Assembly (NCBI GenBank): GCA_026182355.1
Contig: JAPFBL010000223.1
Location: 651,001-715,000, forward strand
Direction of reading: 5' to 3'
DNA: 64,000 nucleotides
Origin: Hermatobates lingyangjiaoensis
Taxonomy: Eukaryota > Arthropoda > Insecta > Hemiptera > Hermatobatidae
The notes under the pieces were generated by a model. The model was not told the origin of the DNA. It saw nothing but the letters and a program-made list of their open reading frames with translations, and did not search any database. Within the stretch, counting starts at the first letter, position 1. Each line of letters begins with the position of its first letter. The position numbers and the translations under genes were made by a program. Positions 1 to 10,832 of the stretch are shown piece after piece.

Positions 1-294
1 AGAATGTGTTAGCTGAACGTTTGTTGGTGCATTATGCATTGTCCTCGCACCTTCACCAGCGAAAGATGTCTGTCAAAAAGTGTATACAGAGTGTCCGATT
101 TTAACAGTTTTTATAACTGACTTATTCTTCTTTGCACTAAGTATTAGTATTAGTAACTAATAACATGAAAAAGGAGTTATTGATAGTTTTATGTAATTTT
201 TCATTGAGTTTATTAAGGCCCGGCTCGCTTGAGATCAGATTAAGCTGCATTCGGCCTCTAGGCCAAAATGAGTTTGACATCCACTGCTCCAGAC
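1..294. other. Unassigned flank
   Basis: No gene is recognised. One plus frame is open from base 3 to a stop near base 110, but it matches no family I know and has no clear splice context. The last eight bases (287-294, ctccagac) are the left target-site copy of the next element. Confidence 0.4.
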
Positions 295-555
295 CAGGGA
301 TCTTCAACCTTTTTTACATCACAACCCATTTTTGACGCCAAAATTCGCGACCCTTTAGTGAGATAAAAAATAAAATTAGCAATAAATAAAAAACGGAAAA
401 TTAAAATAAATTTGATCAATAGTAACTTTAATGATATTGCTGTGCCACATTAATAATAAATAAATTATTTATTTAATTTAGTCCTTTATTTTCTATTAAA
501 AATAGAAGGGGTGCGACCCCCTTTGGGGTGGCGACACACTGGTCGAAGACCATTG
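295..555. mobile_element. Non-autonomous hAT-type element
   Basis: The ends are imperfect inverted repeats: CAGGGATCTTCAACC at the left and, read from the right end, CAATGGTCTTCGACC. It is flanked by 8-bp near-identical target duplications, ctccagac (287-294) and ctctagac (556-563). The interior is AT-rich and has no transposase. The CAG-GG-TCTTCAACC style of terminus and the 8-bp duplication fit the hAT superfamily; the central TA of the duplication fits Buster-type hATs (inference). Confidence 0.8.
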
Positions 556-563
556 CTCTAGAC

Positions 564-1382
564 CGGGGGGTGGGTAACCTCTGACACGCGTGCCAATCTT
601 GACACGCCGATGACTTGTCTCTGGCACGCAAGAGCACAGGTTACCGTTAGCACAGATGCAAGTACATGTTACTCTAAGCACAGACAAAAAAAACTACTTT
701 CCTGGGGGGTATAAGCTTTCATGCCATGACAGTATATGTACGTTCTGATGGTGAAGAGGTTTAAGCTCTACGAACCCAAGAGGTCTCAAGAAAAACAAGT
801 TCATCTTGTTGCTATAGTTACCTTCTTTTTTTGGACTTGGAATACTGTTCCAGAAAATTATGTTTGTTTAAAAAATCTTGCAACAGCATTGTTAACCATG
901 TTTTCGTCTACATAATAAAAAATTATTAACTTTGTTAAATCTCGTAACAGGAGTAGCATGACAGATGAAACTAGCACTGCATGCATATCTCTCAATGTAA
1001 CTAAATATAAACCCGATGTAAAATCTCTGTCATCAGTTATGCAGCAGCAGAAGTCTCACTGACAGTATACTCGTATACAAGGAGTCAACAAGTTTTCTTT
1101 GTATAGCTTTATCTGTTGTATTCTATTAAAGTCACAAAAGCTTAAAGGCTGTTGAAATGTACTTCTGAAGGTCAAATACATGTTTTTTCTGTTTTTTTTT
1201 TTATACTATGTTTTACTGCACTGAGGTAATTTATTATTTTGTCGTTTAAAAAGTTCTTAAGAAATACCAAATATGTTCTAAAAAAAAAAATGGTTGGCAC
1301 GTGGAAAAAGTTTGTGTCAGAGACTTGGCTGATTTTGGCAAGCACTTTCAAAAAGGTTGCCCTTTCAGAAAGGTTACCCCTG
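564..1382. mobile_element. hAT-type element abutting the previous one
   Basis: It starts CGGGGGGTGGGTAACCT and ends AGGTTACCCCTG, an inverted pair. It is bounded by perfect 8-bp duplications ctctagac at 556-563 and 1383-1390. The left duplication is also the right duplication of the neighbouring element, so the two insertions share one target. The interior (about 820 bp) has no intact transposase ORF. Confidence 0.8.
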
Positions 1383-1390
1383 CTCTAGAC

Positions 1391-2328
1391 TATATGTTCT
1401 ATAAATTGAGTCACTGACTCTTTATCTATTGTACAGGCTCATTCTATAATCCGAATATACTTATATTTTCAATATCACTATTCTTCGTGATAAGGTGTTA
1501 TCAGAACCGGCTACTGTATCTTCTTTTTCCTAAAACCTGCATTAAATTCTCTCCTCTCTTATGCAGACTAACCTGTATTTACACAGTCCAGTTTGTCTTG
1601 TCATTTGCTAGCATATTTTAGATTGTAAACATAAATCAAAGATTTGTAAACGGTTTTTTGATAAAAAGCATGCAGTTAGCAAAAATTATTATCCCATATA
1701 GAAAAAGACTTTTTTTATTATTTTTTTTACTTTCAAGAAAAACTTAGATTAAGCAGCTGTAATTTCACTTTTTCAGTAAGATTACCTACTCACTGACAAG
1801 TGAATGTCAAAATATAAACAAACGGCGAACATAGTTCTATTCCTTTATAGTTGTTTGAGATTTTGTAACTTTAGATGACGTCACAGAAAGAAATTCGTTG
1901 ACTACAAGTTGTAGGGCAAGAACTTTGCTATCAACTATTCTGTTTTCAAATTTTCTCAAAACTGATTTCTTTTAAAATATTCCAATCAAAATATTTTGCA
2001 ACCACTTCAGTCATTGTAACTTTCACATAGTAACATGTTGACATCATATAAAAATTCAACTAATTAGAACCCTTTAGAATATAATTAACTAAACCAATTG
2101 AGTACTAGTTTAGTTTATGCAGTACTCAAACAGAGTGTAAAGTACAGTTGAAATGATCGAATTTTCATATCATAAACATATCATATATATCATATAATTT
2201 TATAAACTGAATTTTCGATATCTTTTTTTTTTGTACATTAAAAGTAGACCAGAAAAAGTAGACCTTTTCGAGACATTGTAACTGATTTTTATATATATAG
2301 ATTTTGATAGAGACGTTTTGTGTTGCAG
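1391..2328. other. AT-rich non-coding stretch upstream of the first visible exon
   Basis: No gene or structured repeat is recognised. It precedes the acceptor (tgttgcag, ending 2328) of the first exon visible in the 2.3-10.5 kb gene, so it is probably intron sequence of that gene. Confidence 0.4.
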
Positions 2329-3875
2329 TAGGTACACGGCCAGACTGCCTACGAAGCACCATGGCAGCTTCTACACCAAAGACGTCCAACAGGATTACAA
2401 AGTCAGTAATCAAAGATAATGTGTTTTTAATGTATGCACGATGTGGTAAAATGGTTTCAATTAGTAAAAAGAATTATAGTAAAAAAACTTAAAGTTTGTT
2501 TTATTTTACAAATGTATATATAATAGATATAAACGTATGCACCTAGGGAATAATGAAGTCTATTATTTTCCCGAGAGTTTTAGTTGATTTCTGAGTTAAA
2601 GCCGAATAATAAATAAATGAAATCTAAATAAAAGTATGTAAAGAAAACAGAGTAGAATAATTAGCAATAATTTAAAAATCAGGCTTGCCACCCTAACTCT
2701 TCCCGATCTCATTTTCCTTCACATCAAAATAATTAGGTTGGACAACCCGGCCCGGGCGACATTTTGAGGGAGTAAAAATAGAAAATAGAAAAAAAAAGAA
2801 ATAATAAAATGCTAACAAAAAACCGAAATTTTATTCCAGAATAGATGTTGAGGTAGTAATTGTTTTTATGTTTTACTTGTGCTGTTTTATACGGATTTCT
2901 CAACTGCAATATTTGTAAATTAAGAATAAATTTATCATAAATTAAATTTTTCAAAACTAGTTTTTTAATCGGATTGAAAAATTATTATATTTATTTGCGT
3001 AGCCAGTTAGTTATATGTTTTTTTTTATATGTTTTTGTTTCGAAAATCAATAAATGAAGTCCGAAACCACATGGAAAAAGAAAAATAAAAGAAATAAATC
3101 CTCTGAGACCTTTCACTTTATGTCATCAGAGAGCAAACAAGTTGCAAGAAAAAGAAGGCAACAGAAAAGTTAACCAGGAAGAAGGTAACCTTGTTAAATC
3201 TTTGATGACATAAAATGAAAGGCTTCAGAGCATTTATTTCTTTTGTTTGTTTATATATATAACAAGATTTTACATAAACACGTGAAATAACAATCAGTGA
3301 TCAAACCACAAATGAAATGGGAAAAAAACACTATGATCTTTCAACCGTAACAAGCGGTCTTCGTCAGAGTCAAAACCCAACTGAACTGAACAGTTACCCT
3401 TTTCATATTGTGGTTTGATCATTGATTTATATATATATATATATATATATACAATTAAAAGACTAAGATCTTTCACCGCTCTGCCTTCCTGCGGGACTCT
3501 TCGCTCTTCACACCTCCTGATGACGACATTTGGTCGAAATATCGATGTGAGTTATGTCTGTGTCTTTCGTGTGTTTCCTTCGTTTTGAATTTATTATATA
3601 TATATATATATATATTCGTATATTTAACTAACCATTGTTAAATAGTTTTAAAATAGTATGTATATATGTTCAAAAATCACCCAGTAGATGGTCAAAGAAG
3701 ACCGAAACGTCGGTAACAATAAAAAAATGGACAGCAAAACATATGGTGAGTTAATACACCTAGTTCCTAGAGAAATCAAAATAAGACTACGAGATTTGGA
3801 AAAGAAATCCAGACTACTGATAAAGACAAAAGTGGGCAGAAAATTTAATCTCATATATATATATATATTATATAA

Positions 3876-3922
<47 letters not shown>

Positions 3923-5424
3923 GAATAGCAGTTTGCTTCTCAACGCGAGTACTTCTCACTTCTTCCTGATGACGACGGATGTCGAAATATCGAAGTGAGT
4001 TCTTTAGTGACTTTCTGAGTTTTTTCCTATGTCTTAAAGTTTATATATATATATCATTAGGGACTTGTTGCAAGATTTCTTCCCTGCTGAGGGAATCAGG
4101 TGTTTGAGATTTACTTGTGTGCCCTCAGATCTTCCACAAGATCCCCAACTCGTCCCACCTGCTGGCCCACTACGACCCCTTCTACTCGCCCCTCCTCTCG
4201 AGACTTGACTCTGTCTTCCAGCAGCTGGGTACTACCTCAGAGTCGTGTCGACAACGCCTCGTCTGTGACATGTACTCCAATCCAGCCAAATTCGCTCCCT
4301 ACAGCAATCTCGTCTCTGCTCAACTCAGCAGGTTCTTATCAATTTTATATTAATTATTAACTAATAATGATTTGGTTTTTTTTATGAAACTGACACTTAT
4401 AAAGAATTATAAAAGCAAAATCTTTTTCCCCTACTTGACAATAAATTTTACTTCCAAGTTTACCCCTTGACGTCCTCTTTCAAATCTGTATAATTACTTC
4501 AAAAATTGTAAAATATACACACTGATTGGAAATGTATAAATGTAATTCACAAAGCGTTGGTTGAAATATCATTTTAAAGTAAAAACCCTTTAGGTGTGTG
4601 CCTATATATTTATATATATATATATATAGCAGGTGAAGAGTCCTGATGACGACGATCGTCGAAATATAGAAGTCAGTTATTTCTTTGTCAATCTCTGGCG
4701 ACCTTCGTTTTATTTGTTTTTATTTAAAAGTCTCTGGACCATTTCATTACTATATATATGTAGTAATATTCAATTACTATATATATATGATCAAACCACA
4801 ATAAGAAAATGGGAAAAAAAGACTAAGATCTTTCAACCTTAACAAGCGGTCTTCGTCAGAGTCAAAAACCCAACTATGATTGTTATTTCACGTGTTTATG
4901 TGAAATCTTTATATATATATATATATATATATATTTCACATAAACACGTGAAATAACAATCAATGATCAAACCACAATATGAAATGGGAAAACGAGACTA
5001 AGATCTTTCAACCGTAACAGCGGTCTTAGTCAGTTGGGTTTTTGACTCTGACGAAGACTGCTTGTTACGTTTGAAAGATCTTAGTCTTGTTTTCCCATTT
5101 CATATTGTGGTTTGATCATTGATACATATATTCATTTGATAAACGGAAAGACGATCCAAACAGGACACAATAACAGTTCAAAATTGAAGATAGGTAGCAC
5201 ACAAAGTAAAACAGCACACATTTACAAACTCAAATTTTCGGGCAATCCGTCTTCAGGAGAAAAGAGAAAGAGAGACCATAACGCTAGTAACGGCTTACTA
5301 GCCGTTGCGTCTACAACCTGTCTGGTGTCTCTTTCTCTTTTCTCCTGAAGACGGATTGCCCGAAAATTTGAGTTTGTAAGTTTGTTTCTTTACTTTGTGT
5401 GCTACCTATCTTCAATTTTGAACT

Positions 5425-5459
<35 letters not shown>

Positions 5460-5589
5460 AAAAGATTTCACATAAACACGTGAAACAACAATCAATGATC
5501 AAACCACAATAAGAAATGGGAAAACAAGACTAAGATCTTTCAACCGTAACAAGCGGTCTTCGTCAGAGTCAAAAACCCAACTGACTTTG

Positions 5590-5646
<57 letters not shown>

Positions 5647-8600
5647 ACTAAAGATATGAAATTCTACACCGGTAATCCTACATTTTGAATTATTAAATTT
5701 TTTTAGAGTAAAGATCATAGTTTAAAGAGAGATAGTTTAAAGAGTTTAAAGATCATAGAGTAAAGATCATAGAAGAATTCGGTATCGATTTATGTACTCT
5801 GTTAAATATGAAGGAACACAAGTTTCCCCACAGATCGTTTTATACACACTTCGCATGTGTTTATTCACTGCTTGACCTAAAGACTTGTGTTTTGTTGTCC
5901 TTCTTAGTTGTGGTATTCAACAAGGGAAGTATTTTAAGAAGCGGTGAAGATGTGGTGATTAATAAGGTTGTATTGCCGGCCTGGTTAGCTAATCGGCAGA
6001 GAGGTGCGGCCCTAACCGCCTCCTGCACTCTCTCGTTCTCACTACATCACAGTCATTTGTTGTTCAAACCCGCTTTCTCTTCGTCTTCTTCTACCCTATT
6101 TCATCTCATTTTCTTTGTCAATCTCAGCTATTGAATCTTCTTTCAATATTTCCTTAAGGCTCTGTGAATCTTTTTCAGTTACATCTTTCTATCTATACAC
6201 TTATATATATATATATATATACTTTAAATTACACAAAGCACGACACAGAAAAAAAGAATAAAAAACTTACACAGAATTACACAGAATTCTTACACTCAAT
6301 ATTTCGAACTATTGTTCGTCATCAGGAGTAGACTAAAACAGAGAACAAAGTGAGAGAGATCTCCCCACGTCGAAGAACGGAGCGCGAATATATATATATA
6401 TATATATAAGTATATTAGTGAAGGTTGGTAGCAATCCTTCTTGCAAACATATTTCTAAAAATTTTATTAGCCTGTAGGATATTAGAGAAACTCTCAAAAA
6501 AGGTAACCAAGCATGAAATTGGCATACAATTTTTAGAAACATATATGTATGTATATATATATATACGTTTCACGGTGAATCACAAACACAAAACTAAGAA
6601 ACAAACACACTTACTGTCTCCAATTTTCAGTTGAACCGTCATCAGGAGAGTTGAGATAGGGACACCAAGCGCACTTGTGCAGCAACGGTTGGAGTTCACA
6701 AGTGCACTTGGTGTCCCTATCTCAACTCTTCTGATGACGGTTCAACCAAAAATTGGAGACAGTAAGTGTGTTTGTTCCTTAGTTCTATTATATTTCACCT
6801 TAGTTCTTTGTGATTCACCATGAAACGTTTGTTGTCCTTTTGGATCGTTTTCCTGTTTACAATATATATACAGGTGTGTTATCTAATCGGGATTCGGTCA
6901 AATTTTCTAGGTTTAAAAATCAAACTCTCATTGCCGACGTTTCGGTTTTATTTTAAAACCTATTTCATAGATCTATAAACAAAGTATAATATGAAATCAC
7001 ATATCAAAATCCAACATATAAACAATATGAAAATGAATTGTTACAACTTATGAATATTATAAGCAGCAGTATTTAGAGATAAATAAAACAATATATTTTA
7101 CAGAAGTAAGAATTTTTTAACTAAGAAAATGAAGTGTACATTATTTAAAGGAACAACAATATTAACCGGACAAAACCTTCGACTAGACCAGTGTTTCCAA
7201 AGTGGGCGGTACTGCCCCCCTGGGGTCGGTGCTTTGATATCAGGGGGCGGTAATGCAAAAAGGAGCGGGGATTCTATTTCTATAAATTGAAAATGTTCAT
7301 GCAATATAATTTCTAAATCTAAGTGAAAACAGGACATGTAACTTTCAGGAAACAGTTTCTTAAAATTATTTGTTTTGATAACTCATTTTTATGATAAAAG
7401 TATATTCTCACCTAAGTTTTTTTTATTGTGTATTAATTCTTTTGCATAAATATGCTATGAAACAATACTATACATCTATTGGATTCTTAATAAATATTTG
7501 ATTAGTAATTATTTTAATTTAATTATTAAAATGATACTCATTTGGTTATTTAGTCTAAGAATCTGATTGTTATTCAAGGGTGTTGAGTTATAGGTTTATG
7601 GACCCAAGGAGGCGGTCACTCGAAAAAGTTTGGGAAACACTGGACTAGACTAATAAGATAACATTACAAGTATTACAAGTTTGATTTTTAAACCTAGAAA
7701 ATTTGACCGAATCCCGATTAGATAACACACCTCTTCTGTCGAACGGTCGATATATTATTGAATCTGTTTATATTTATATATATGAAATGTTATATACTTA
7801 TATACTTATATGTAAAATCTCTTATGTTCGCGTTTAAATATGTGTACGCACCCTAAATTGAATAAAATATTAGAAATTTGGTGGGCATCGAACCTACGAC
7901 CTTGGTATTGGAGATTCGGTGTGCGCGCTACTGTCTGCGCCAGGGGGACTTTCGTCAAATAAACTTCCAAAACTTGATATAAATGACATCGAAACATAAA
8001 AAAATAGCTTTTTGACATAATTATAATGGTTTAACTATAAGAAATTTAGAATAAGAAAATTTAATAAATAATCGACTAGAATAATAAATATCAACGAATG
8101 ATATTTATTATATTTAACAGAAGTTTTAGAAATTATCAAATTAATATAAGTAAAATATTAACAGCACACAATTATGTCCATAATCGAAAACCATTTTGTC
8201 ATAATGCCTATATTTTCTTCTTTGGGTATGTCTGTTTGAATAGAAATGATAGAGTAGGGTTCCCGATGCATCCGAAGGTACAGGAAAGTTCTTAATAAAA
8301 TTAATTCTCTCTAAATTAAGGAGTTCAGGACTAACTGCATTGCTGTAGCAAGTTATCAGGAGTTGATAACTTCTTCCAGTTGTCAAGAGAGGAACTGATG
8401 CTGATATCTATAATGCTTGAATCAGTCTTATCTATGGGGCAAATTTACTGAATTCCATTTAACGAGTAACATGAGAGTTCAAGAAGAAGATGAGGAATAC
8501 TAAAAATTTCTGATAAATATTGGTGAAGACAGAGTTGAAAAGAATGAAAATAAAGAAATTATTGCTGCCGGAAGACATGTTTATCCGTGCACATTATGTT

Positions 8601-10185
8601 GATTAGTGTATTGAATACATTCACTCTTCATTCGCCAACCCACAAATATAGGTCACGGAAAATTCTATATAAGCTCCATTTAACTAGATAATGGCAGATC
8701 TAACACTGATTCCACAATGTAGATGACAATTGTAGGTAGGTTATAGGAAAATGAAATACACAGTCAGTTGCTCTTGAAGATGGGATCCGGACGGACCCGA
8801 AACTGGTCGAGCTTTTCTGAGACTTTACAAGGTATGACGGACAGTATTACTACCGATTCTAATGTTAAAAATATGTTCATTATTAGAAATGAACTAATTT
8901 AGAGTTTATCTGCATTTATATGAACATGATTGCATTAAAAAGGATAGTATTGGATGTCCCAACGGGTCACGGGTGGTCTAGTAAAAAATAAAAAAGGGCA
9001 ATTGTATTTTTGATAATTTTTCATTCCCCATACTGTTACATTCAATCATTTCCCAATGCTGAATAAACTACCTTATCAAACAATTATAGAATGTCAAGGA
9101 TAATTTTTATGAATACCGCAGTATTATTACCAGACGCTAAGAAACATCGGAAGTCTCCAACACCTCCCAAACAAGTGACATCTTCCATACAGAAAATAAT
9201 GCATTACTCAAGATTGGGAGAAGGGTTCCCAGCTCTGTGAGGGAATCGACTGGCAAGATTAGGGGGCTTCTGTAAGTGGTACGGGGGAAACTGGTTGAAA
9301 ATAGACGAGGTGGAAAACGAGGAACATTCTTTATGAATTTGCGTAATTTGTGAATTCTGCGAAAATAAGTAGTTATGAGATACATGCAGTGGGTATCGAC
9401 TATTGTAGGTAGAAATATTAATATTATCAGGGTAAAATGTGTATTTATTAAATCAGTGGATAGCCTAGCTTAGTATTGACGTGCAAATTTGTCAATATTC
9501 AACTGAATTGAATATTCACAGGGTTCGTCAAACATTTGGCTCCTTAGCGCGCTCTTAATCCCGCGTAAGATTAGTAATAGGCAACCTTTTAGATTGGCGT
9601 GGCTGTCCCACCAGGGAACACACATAGGCCGAACATTGGGTCCTTTGTAGTACCACACAATTTTAGTCCCACAAAGATTGATTCTACATTGGAAATCCTC
9701 AATTTTGCCTACCACAAAATTGAGATGTGAGGTAGATCCTGAGGATGACCAGTGTTTGGCTGAACCTCAGGGTTTGGCATTGTCTTGTCAACAGGTTATT
9801 TAGTCGAATGAGAGCAGTGCGAGGCCGCCTCAGGTGGGCAGATATTACAAGTCTCAAGTGACCACTCGCATATCAGGCCAGTTACTTTCTTCCAATTCCT
9901 TCCCTACTAACCTCGACCTAAAAGTCACTTAGCTCCTTTCAGGTCAAAATACCTTTCGCACAAACACCAACCTTTTATCAACTTATCCCAAAAACAACAT
10001 CTTTGGTTCCATGGTAAAAGAGCTTAGCGAATAAGGAACCATATTTTTCACACTTTTTTTGATAATTTTATCAACGCGACACCCAGTGTCTGGAGCATCA
10101 TTAAATCATAATGATAAAATTTTATAAATATAATATAAAATAAAATTTAACATCCCATTTTATATTTTAGATTGACACACGCACA

Positions 10186-10226
<41 letters not shown>

Positions 10227-10539
10227 GTCACACAAACACACACACACAGGCACACAAACAAACAAACACACAATGTAATAACCCAAGTTCTGATTGCTTT
10301 CACAAAAATAGTTTTGTTTTTCCAGGGAACTGAACGAGCTTAGAAAACCATCCTCGGACAACCCTGAAATCCTGAGGTTCTTCAGGTACATGAAGGCTGC
10401 TAAGGACGGTCAGGACGGGCTGTCCTGCACCGGCATGCACCCCAGCTGTATCGCTCCCACGGCCCCCACCCAGGGGTCACCAATGATCGACACTTTCAAC
10501 CAGATAAACAAGCTTGTCCACGCAAGACGATTCGCCTGA
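2329..10539 (+). CDS. Conserved-looking protein of unknown function, last three exons (5' end missing)
   Basis: Three exons join with matching phases: 2329-2401 (acceptor tgttgcag, donor gtcagt; 24 codons after one carried base), 4129-4331 (acceptor ccctcag; 67 codons plus two bases) and 10326-10539 (acceptor tttttccag; 70 codons and TGA at 10537-10539). They encode the last 162 residues. The first segment reads RYTARLPTKHHGSFYTKDVQ. The middle exon carries the cysteine pair ESCRQRLVCD inside a region rich in aromatic and charged residues, and the last exon a second pair with the same C-x5-C-like spacing, LSCTGMHPSC, then a basic end HARRFA. The exons are GC-richer than their surroundings, with strongly constrained-looking codons. 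No family is recognised; the paired cysteines suggest an extracellular or lumenal protein (inference). Start codon and any signal peptide lie upstream. The second intron is about 6 kb and full of repeats. AATAAA follows at 10640. Confidence 0.7.
2733..3055. repeat. Dispersed element, copy 1
   Basis: The segment from gacattttgagg through atttgcgtagccagtta is repeated with substitutions at about 12,760-13,070. Both copies start beside a G-rich run. It lies in the first visible intron of the unknown gene. No coding capacity is seen; probably a non-autonomous DNA transposon. Confidence 0.6.
3091..3240. repeat. Fold-back repeat
   Basis: The left arm (aaataaatcctctgag...tgtcatca) and right arm (tgatgacataaaatgaaagg...aaataaa complement) are inverted copies around an A-rich loop of about 70 bases. 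Nothing else is recognised. Confidence 0.6.
3295..3481 (-). repeat. Family C fragments flanking a (TA)n tract
   Basis: Bases 3300-3383 hold a family C unit in minus orientation (GACTCTGACGAAGACCGC, then a hairpin), and 3403-3424 and 3456-3475 hold broken pieces of the same family around a TA microsatellite (3427-3450). The GAAAGATC segment has diverged here. Confidence 0.6.
3505..3552 (+). ncRNA. Hammerhead-like motif, family A copy 1
   Basis: CTGATGA at 3517-3523 is followed by one extra C, stem II GAC/GTC around ATTTG (3525-3535), GAA, the palindrome ATAT (3539-3542), C, then GATGTGAG, which pairs partly with upstream CACACCTC (stem I). The order matches a type I hammerhead core except for the extra base after the CTGATGA box. 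A TA tract follows at about 3596. Transcription and activity are not shown. Confidence 0.45.
3684..3715 (+). ncRNA. Hammerhead-like 3' half (GAAACGTC)
   Basis: A GGTC/GACC hairpin with loop AAAGAA is followed by GAAACGTC and GG. The upstream box reads GTAGATG, not CTGATGA, so the core is broken. It is adjacent to family A copies and long TA tracts. Confidence 0.35.
3855..3919. repeat. (TA)n microsatellite
   Basis: Nearly pure TA dinucleotide repeats with short interruptions, placed just before a family A hammerhead-like copy, the usual position of TA tracts in this window. Confidence 0.9.
3955..3999 (+). ncRNA. Hammerhead-like motif, family A copy 2 (best stem I)
   Basis: CTCACTTCTTC (3955-3965) lies immediately before CTGATGA (3966-3972). 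One extra C follows, then stem II GAC-GGAT-GTC, GAA, palindrome ATAT (3987-3990), C (3991) and GAAGTGAG (3992-3999). GAAG pairs with the adjacent CTTC, and TGAG with CTCA after a three-base bulge, giving a stem I with an internal loop as in natural hammerheads. The only departure from a canonical core is the extra C at 3973. Confidence 0.5.
4631..4680 (+). ncRNA. Hammerhead-like motif, family A copy 3 (stem I decayed)
   Basis: CTGATGA (4643-4649), C, the self-complementary stem II GACGATCGTC, GAA, ATAT and A are all present. The flanking stem I sequences no longer pair well. It directly follows a TA tract. Confidence 0.4.
4789..5582. repeat. Nested fold-back cluster of families C and B with (TA)n tracts
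   Basis: Family C units occur at 4789-4875 (minus), in a near-perfect inverted pair at about 4963-5123, and at 5467-5582 (minus). Family B forms an inverted pair at about 5170-5425 around a GC-rich loop. Each unit carries CTGACGA or CTGAAGA boxes followed by hairpins and GAAA. TA tracts sit at 4911-4934 and 5427-5455. The cluster lies in the 6-kb intron of the unknown gene and looks like Penelope-type terminal repeats inserted as back-to-back copies (inference). Confidence 0.7.
5330..5380 (+). ncRNA. Hammerhead-like motif, family B copy 1
   Basis: CTC then CTGAAGA (5345-5351), an extra C, a short GG/CC stem II, GAA, palindrome AATT (5365-5368), T, then GAG pairing with the CTC. The inverted mate is at about 5232-5275 on the minus strand. 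Confidence 0.4.
5588..5645. repeat. (TA)n(TG)n compound microsatellite
   Basis: TA repeats pass directly into TG repeats and end at tgtcac. The unit follows a family C terminal repeat. Confidence 0.9.
5646..6280. other. Intron sequence, nothing recognised
   Basis: Short imperfect repeats of a gtttaaagagat/aaagatcatag type occur at 5,703-5,775. The remaining open frames are short and have no family match or splice context. A TA tract lies at 6,205-6,222. Confidence 0.4.
6285..6333 (-). ncRNA. Hammerhead-like motif, family A variant on the minus strand
   Basis: Read on the minus strand: ACTC, CTGATGA (6325-6319), an extra C, stem II GAAC/GTTC around AATA, GAA, palindrome ATAT (6302-6299), T, then GAGT, which pairs with ACTC. 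All three helices can form; the one-base insertion is again present. Confidence 0.45.
6388..6410. repeat. (TA)n microsatellite
   Basis: A pure TA run between two hammerhead-like repeat families. Confidence 0.85.
6565..6850. repeat. Large fold-back, family F
   Basis: Two inverted arms (gtgaatcacaaacac...; ...gtgattcaccatgaaacg) surround a GC-rich centre with two near-identical halves of a tgtccctatctcaactct motif. Each arm carries a CTGATGA box (minus at 6642-6648, plus at about 6730-6736) followed by CGGTTCAAC and AAAATTGGAGACAG. The base after the AATT palindrome is G, which would block hammerhead cleavage. It is related to family B by the shared gtaagtgtgt tail. Confidence 0.7.
6873..7731. 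mobile_element. DNA element with about 55-bp inverted ends
   Basis: The left end ggtgtgttatctaatcggg and the right end cccgattagataacacacc are perfect inverted copies, and the match extends about 55 bases inward to tttaaaaatcaaac. Just inside the left arm is a minus-strand GAAACGTC hairpin of family G. A hAT element is nested at 7189-7642. Confidence 0.8.
7189..7642. mobile_element. Nested hAT-type element with perfect 8-bp duplication
   Basis: The terminus CAGTGTTTCCAAAGTGGG is matched by TTTGGGAAACACTG at the other end. The flanks are exact 8-bp duplications gactagac (7181-7188 and 7643-7650). Both are hallmarks of the hAT superfamily. There is no intact transposase in its 454 bp. Confidence 0.9.
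7850..7970 (-). repeat. tRNA-derived SINE fragment
   Basis: On the minus strand, CCCCCTGGCGCAGACAGTAG resembles an RNA polymerase III A box region, and about 40 bases on GGTAGGTTCGATGCCC-like sequence (ggttcgatgcc) is a good B box. The acceptor stem does not close, so it is not a functional tRNA gene. Confidence 0.65.
7971..10165. other. Intron sequence with one hammerhead-like copy, otherwise unresolved
   Basis: A family H unit on the plus strand at 8768-8815 reads GCTC-TTGAAGA-T-GGGATCC...GGACCC-GAAACTGGTC-GAGC. Other sequence, including minus-strand open frames at 8141-8386, 9137-9385 and 9470-9715, matches nothing I recognise. It lies within the 6-kb intron of the unknown gene. Confidence 0.4.
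10171..10260. repeat. (CA)n microsatellite
   Basis: CA repeats with aca/aag interruptions lie about 65 bases upstream of the last exon of the unknown gene. Confidence 0.9.
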
Positions 10540-10639
10540 CTCTAGTCTTCTTATCAGTATACTAACTCATATCATCCTACCCTTTTTTTTTTTTAATTAT
10601 ATTTTAGCTTCAACAAACATTCGTGCTCAAGAACATACG

Positions 10640-10645
10640 AATAAA
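10640..10645 (+). terminator. Polyadenylation signal of the unknown gene
   Basis: AATAAA about 100 bases after the TGA stop at 10537-10539, in an AT-rich 3' flank; a second ataataaa follows within 20 bases. Confidence 0.55.
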
Positions 10646-10832
10646 GGATTAATGGATAATAAACAATTTATTATTGTTTACAATATTTAGGTTTTGCATT
10701 CTTGTGCATCCATGTAATTCGATTGTATTCACTATTGATTGTGATTTCAGAGCTCCATTCTAATTTACTATTGCAGTCATTTTTATTAAATGTCTTGTTA
10801 TAATAAGTTAATAGAAAATATTATTTCTTACA

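Noticed and set aside
1..110. Open plus frame at the left edge
   Set aside because: Too short, no recognisable domain and no splice context visible.
3648..3969. ORFs rich in alternating Y and I
   Set aside because: Products of TA microsatellites; the same applies near 33.0, 41.1 and 41.6 kb.
6640..6780. Family F as an active hammerhead
   Set aside because: The base after the AATT palindrome is G, which is not tolerated at the cleavage position, and one arm has lost the GAAA box.
7850..7970. Functional tRNA gene
   Set aside because: A and B boxes are present but the acceptor and anticodon stems do not close; the three longer SINE heads fail likewise.
8141..8386. Possible Penelope coding fragment on the minus strand
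   Set aside because: A few residues (SPELLNLERINFIKN) are suggestive, but no adjacent GIY-YIG or reverse transcriptase motif supports it.
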